From contig JAVDPD010000026.1 of NCBI GenBank assembly GCA_031296935.1, positions 20,773 to 84,772 of the forward strand: a stretch of 64,000 bases of DNA. Direction: 5' to 3'. Both the position numbers and the translations under genes were made by a program. Shown here piece by piece: positions 61,298 to 64,000 of this stretch. The notes under the pieces are model-generated. The model saw only the letters and a program-made list of their open reading frames with translations. It searched no databases and was not told the origin of the DNA. The stretch comes from Cerasicoccus maritimus (GTDB lineage: Bacteria > Verrucomicrobiota > Verrucomicrobiia > Opitutales > Cerasicoccaceae). Each line of letters opens with the position of its first letter. Positions within the stretch are counted from its first letter, which is position 1.

Positions 61298-61729
61298 ATG
61301 CCTGAAAAGGAACCCTGGCGCTACTGTCTCTGCGAAGCACCTGAATTGAGTGATTGTAAAGCTCGATTGCAGGAGTGGTTGCTTGCGCGTCAAACTCCAG
61401 TAAACGCATTAGAAGATGCGCTATTAGTAGTTGAAGAGGTTGTTGGCAACGTCCTTCAACACGGTACACGCAAGGGCGACCAGTCGATATGGCTTGAATG
61501 CGATGTGAATAGCGCCGTTCGTCTGACAGTCTCCGACTTCGCCGAACCTTTTAATCCACTGACCGAGATACCACCTGCCGACATTGCGGCGGATGATGCA
61601 TCGCGCATGCAAGGCGGATTTGGTTTTTTTATCGTTCTGGAGTTGTCTGAACACATCGAATATCATCGACGAAATGATCAGAATATCCTACACATAACGC
61701 TGCCTGCATTCTCTACTGTATCGTCATGA
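61298..61729 (+). CDS. RsbW/SpoIIAB-like anti-sigma factor kinase
   Basis: A 143-residue protein of the HATPase_c_2 family. The N box is ALLVVEEVVGNVLQHGTR (about 41-58) and the G box region is VSDFAEPFNPLTE, ending MQGGFGFFIVLELSEHI. In RsbW-type switches such a serine kinase phosphorylates a STAS antagonist. The partner is encoded next (ATGA overlap). No sigma factor is adjacent, so the output may differ. Confidence 0.82.
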   Translation: MPEKEPWRYCLCEAPELSDCKARLQEWLLARQTPVNALEDALLVVEEVVGNVLQHGTRKGDQSIWLECDVNSAVRLTVSDFAEPFNPLTEIPPADIAADDASRMQGGFGFFIVLELSEHIEYHRRNDQNILHITLPAFSTVSS

Positions 61730-62088
61730 AATTAAATATTGATTCCATCGAGTTATCGAATGGTCGTATCACCTGCTTCCTGAATGGTGTGTTGGACACG
61801 AACACTTCGCTACAATTTGATGAGTATATCCACACTCGACTTAGCCCAAAAGTCAAAGCGGTCGCACTCGACCTAAAGGACTTAAATTACATTTCGAGCG
61901 CTGGCTTGCGTTCATTTGCCAAACTGCGGCGCGAGATGACCAGCCGTGGTGGCCAACTGGTTTTTGCCAACTTGTCGCCTCAAGTGGAAAAGGTTTTCGA
62001 TATTGTGAAAGCAATTCCGCTGCGCGAAGTCTTCAGCAGCACAGCAGAAATGGACGCCTACCTGAAGAATGTCCAGGAAGGCGTCTAA
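61726..62088 (+). CDS. STAS-domain anti-sigma factor antagonist
   Basis: A 120-residue protein with SNGRITCFLNGVLDTNTSLQ and the key phospho-acceptor site LNYISSAGLRSFAKLRREM, where a Ser in ISSAG is normally the target of the cognate kinase. It ends in LREVFSSTAEMDAYLKNVQE. It is coupled by a 4-base overlap to the RsbW-like kinase gene, so they form a partner-switching pair. It converges with cysS. Confidence 0.88.
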   Translation: MKLNIDSIELSNGRITCFLNGVLDTNTSLQFDEYIHTRLSPKVKAVALDLKDLNYISSAGLRSFAKLRREMTSRGGQLVFANLSPQVEKVFDIVKAIPLREVFSSTAEMDAYLKNVQEGV

Positions 62089-62118
62089 CACGTCAGAGAG
62101 ATTTGCTGGCGCGTGCTT

Positions 62119-63612
62119 TTAGACAGGCTCTAATTCGTAGCCGTCCTTGCTGTCCAGCACGACCCAGCCCGCATTTTGGATTTCGGCGCGGAGGGCGTCG
62201 GCGGTTGCCCAGTCTTTGGACTGCTTGGCCTCCCAACGCTGGGCAGCCAGCTGTTGAATGAGCTCCGGGATGTCCGCCTTAGGCGCTTCCGGCGTCGCAT
62301 AGAGTTCCAAACCGAGGCAGTACATCAGGCCAGCCAACGAGAACAACTGGCCAGTGATCGCGCTCTTTTCAAAGGAAGGGTCATTCAAATCGCCGATCGA
62401 GCTGAAGATTTCGCCGAGTGCGCCGGGCACGTTTAAGTCGTCGCAGAGGCATTCCCAGGCGCGCACAAACATCCCGGTCGTGGTCAACGCCGTAGGTTTG
62501 CTGCACAAATCGCGGAATTCACTCTGAGTCATATCTACCAGCTCGAGGATTGGCTTCACGGCCTTTTCGAGTTTGGCCATTGCGCTAGCCGCAGCCTGCA
62601 AACCATTGAAGGTAAAGTTGAGCTGCGAACGGTAGTGGCCGTTGATCAGCACGTAGCGCACCTCCATCGGCGTGTGGCCTTTCTCGGCCAGGTCGTCGAG
62701 GGTGTAGAGGTTGCCCAGGCTCTTGGACATCTTTTTGCCCTCGACCATCAGGTGCGCGCTGTGGAACCAGTGGTGGCAGAAAGGGCGCTTGCCGTTGGCC
62801 GACTCGCTCTGCGCAATTTCGTTTTCGTGGTGCGGGAAGCAGAGGTCCACGCCGCCGCCATGCAGGTCAAACGAATCGCCCAAGTAGGCGGTGCTCATCG
62901 CCGAGCATTCGAGGTGCCAGCCAGGACGTCCGTCGATGGTTTCGCCGGTAGCAGGATTCTTGGGGCCGGTCCACTTGTTGTCGCCGTCTTCGGGCTTGTG
63001 CGCCTTCCAGAGTGCAAAGTCGCTAACCGACTCGCGGTCGTATTCGTCGGCGTCATTGGCTTCCCCAGCGCTGTTTTCGCCCTGGGTTTGCAACTGATCG
63101 CGGTCGAGGTGGGACAGTTCGCCGTAATGCTCGCAGGCACAGACCTTGAAGTAAATTGAGCCATCGCCGCCCACGTAGGCAAAACCGCCCGCAAGGAGGT
63201 CTTCCACGAGCTTCACTTGCTGCTCGATGTGTTCCGTCGCGCGCGGTTCGACGTCGGGTGCCAGGCAGTTGAGCGCATCGCAGTCGGCGTGGAACTTCTC
63301 GGTCCACTTGGTCGTAAACGCCTTCAGCGTTTCGCCGAGCTGTTGGCTGGTGCGAATCGTCTTGTCGTCAACGTCTGTGATGTTGCGCACATGAATTACC
63401 TTAATCGGGTCTTTGCTGGGATCCGCGTGCGCCAGAAAATCAGTTTCGATCACGCGACGCAGGACATCCTGCACGACGAAGGTGCGGAAGTTACCGATGT
63501 GCGCCGGACCATAAACCGTCGGCCCACAGCAGTAGAACCGGTATGTTTCACCGTCCGAAGGGACGAGCGTTTTCCGGGATCGCGAGAGCGTGTCGTTGAG
63601 TTGTATGGCCAT
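62119..63612 (-). CDS. cysS: Cysteinyl-tRNA synthetase
   Basis: A 497-residue class I aminoacyl-tRNA synthetase that charges tRNA-Cys. It has the HIGH-type motif GPAHIGNFRTF (with zinc-ligand Cys in CCGPTVY), the zinc-ligand region WHLECSAMST and FPHHENEIAQSES, and the KMSKS motif GKKMSKSLGN. The C-terminal anticodon-binding region is intact (QRWEAKQSKDWATADALRAE). It is of typical length. Its upstream region contains the palindromic element at 63739-63802. Confidence 0.97.
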   Translation of the reverse strand: MAIQLNDTLSRSRKTLVPSDGETYRFYCCGPTVYGPAHIGNFRTFVVQDVLRRVIETDFLAHADPSKDPIKVIHVRNITDVDDKTIRTSQQLGETLKAFTTKWTEKFHADCDALNCLAPDVEPRATEHIEQQVKLVEDLLAGGFAYVGGDGSIYFKVCACEHYGELSHLDRDQLQTQGENSAGEANDADEYDRESVSDFALWKAHKPEDGDNKWTGPKNPATGETIDGRPGWHLECSAMSTAYLGDSFDLHGGGVDLCFPHHENEIAQSESANGKRPFCHHWFHSAHLMVEGKKMSKSLGNLYTLDDLAEKGHTPMEVRYVLINGHYRSQLNFTFNGLQAAASAMAKLEKAVKPILELVDMTQSEFRDLCSKPTALTTTGMFVRAWECLCDDLNVPGALGEIFSSIGDLNDPSFEKSAITGQLFSLAGLMYCLGLELYATPEAPKADIPELIQQLAAQRWEAKQSKDWATADALRAEIQNAGWVVLDSKDGYELEPV

Positions 63613-63738
63613 GATGAACGCTCTAGAACACCCAATTTCGCGGCCAATTCAACCCCGAAATCCACCTTCATCGCGGCAGTCTGCACACGGAAGGCCCGCA
63701 TTCGCCAAAGGTTTCAGTATCGCGGTCAGAGAGAGGCT

Positions 63739-63802
63739 TAGAGATAACATGAAGTTGCCGGGTTGAGCAAGGGCTGGACCCGGCAACTTCATGTTATCTC
63801 TA
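63739..63802. mobile_element. 64-bp palindromic TA-flanked element
   Basis: Arms of 25 bases are perfectly complementary: 63739-63763 begins TAGAGATAACATGAAG and ends TTGCCGGGT, and 63778-63802 is its reverse complement. The loop is 14 bases. TA occurs at both outer edges, as in IS630-type elements. It lies 13 bases from the transposase stop codon. It could be a mini-element or the subterminal part of the IS630 copy. Confidence 0.7.
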
Positions 63803-63815
63803 GAGCATTTGCACT

Positions 63816-64000
63816 TTAATTAGTCCGATACTTTGCATGTTTAAAATAAGCCCAGCAATCCTTACTGGTTAGTTTATTGAGAGCTTCCGCAACGACGTCT
63901 AGTAGTTGCTCAAAAGTTCTGGCCGCAGCGCGACAGATCATACTTTTGAGTTTGGAGAATGCGTTTTCGATGGGGTTGAGGTCCGGACTATATGGTGGTA
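63816..64000 (-). CDS. IS630-family transposase, C-terminal part
   Basis: The last 61 residues of a DDE transposase that continues off the right edge. The reading is PPYSPDLNPIENAFSKLKSM then ICRAAARTFEQLLDVVAEAL, ending in KDCWAYFKHAKYRTN. PPYSPDLNPIEN is the signature of the DDE_3 domain of IS630/Tc1-mariner-like elements and contains the last catalytic acid (Glu). The element's edge on this side is either TAGAGCATTTGCAC at 63801 or the outer edge of the adjacent palindrome. Integrity cannot be judged from this piece. Confidence 0.9.
   Translation of the reverse strand, partial: PPYSPDLNPIENAFSKLKSMICRAAARTFEQLLDVVAEALNKLTSKDCWAYFKHAKYRTN

Noticed and set aside
1-64000. tRNA, rRNA or CRISPR array
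   Set aside because: Reading both strands by eye I found no cloverleaf with a TTCRA arm, no rRNA-like segment and no regular repeat-spacer array; a covariance-model scan would be decisive.

Overview
The window looks like part of a chromosome from a Gram-negative bacterium of the Verrucomicrobiota, most likely an Opitutae-type lineage; this is an inference from gene content, not from a marker tree. The evidence is a PEP-CTERM surface protein, a type IV pilin-like operon with a very large exported protein, hopanoid/squalene genes hpnC and a fused hpnD-hpnE, a DevBCA-type exporter, TerB-domain proteins and a complete N-acetylglutaminylglutamine amide (NAGGN) osmolyte operon. The osmolyte operon, a Na+/H+ antiporter-like protein and a SulP transporter suggest a saline or osmotically variable habitat. 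No rRNA, tRNA or CRISPR array was recognised.

Layout. 1-7,450: housekeeping genes (partial glyoxalase, pyrE, transglutaminase-like protein, aroE with a coupled small phosphatase, prepilin peptidase, recO-like, DUF502, ribosomal rpmA and rplU). 7,450-16,670: methyltransferase, LolA-like exported protein, hisD, a stand-alone coaB, a TerB protein, yicC and a CrtI-family carotenoid desaturase. 16,670-20,850: an operon on the minus strand for PilV-, PilW- and PilX-like proteins. 21,100-27,500: antiporter, a P-loop/Asp23 fusion protein, and a divergent FAD oxidoreductase/ribokinase pair. 27,800-31,600: fabG-acpP-fabF and a fatty-acid desaturase. 32,400-39,560: an OPT-family transporter divergent from the NAGGN trio, with a 23-bp-periodic palindrome array between them. 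39,560-50,320: C39-like protease, SulP, hpnDE, a tandem TerB protein, hpnC and devBCA. 50,400-63,610: lipoprotein, glycosyltransferases, ppk1, PEP-CTERM protein, a kinase-like phosphotransferase, a cNMP/FHA protein facing an RsbW/STAS pair, and cysS. The last 185 bases hold the 3' end of an IS630-family transposase gene.

Genes that appear to work together: the prepilin peptidase can process the pilin-like proteins; hpnC and hpnDE can make squalene from farnesyl diphosphate, which could feed hopanoids or C30 carotenoids through the CrtI-family enzyme; fabG, acpP, fabF and the desaturase form membrane fatty acids; the asparagine synthetase-like, GNAT/ATP-grasp and M42 proteins make and manage NAGGN.

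The most unusual structures are outside genes. A small family of non-coding elements with IS630-like TA junctions sits exactly on TAG stop codons of neighbouring genes and restores the stop. A 64-bp palindromic element lies beside the IS630 gene, and half of it recurs 39 kb away. Four 16-bp palindromes lie at an exact 23-bp period upstream of the osmolyte operon.
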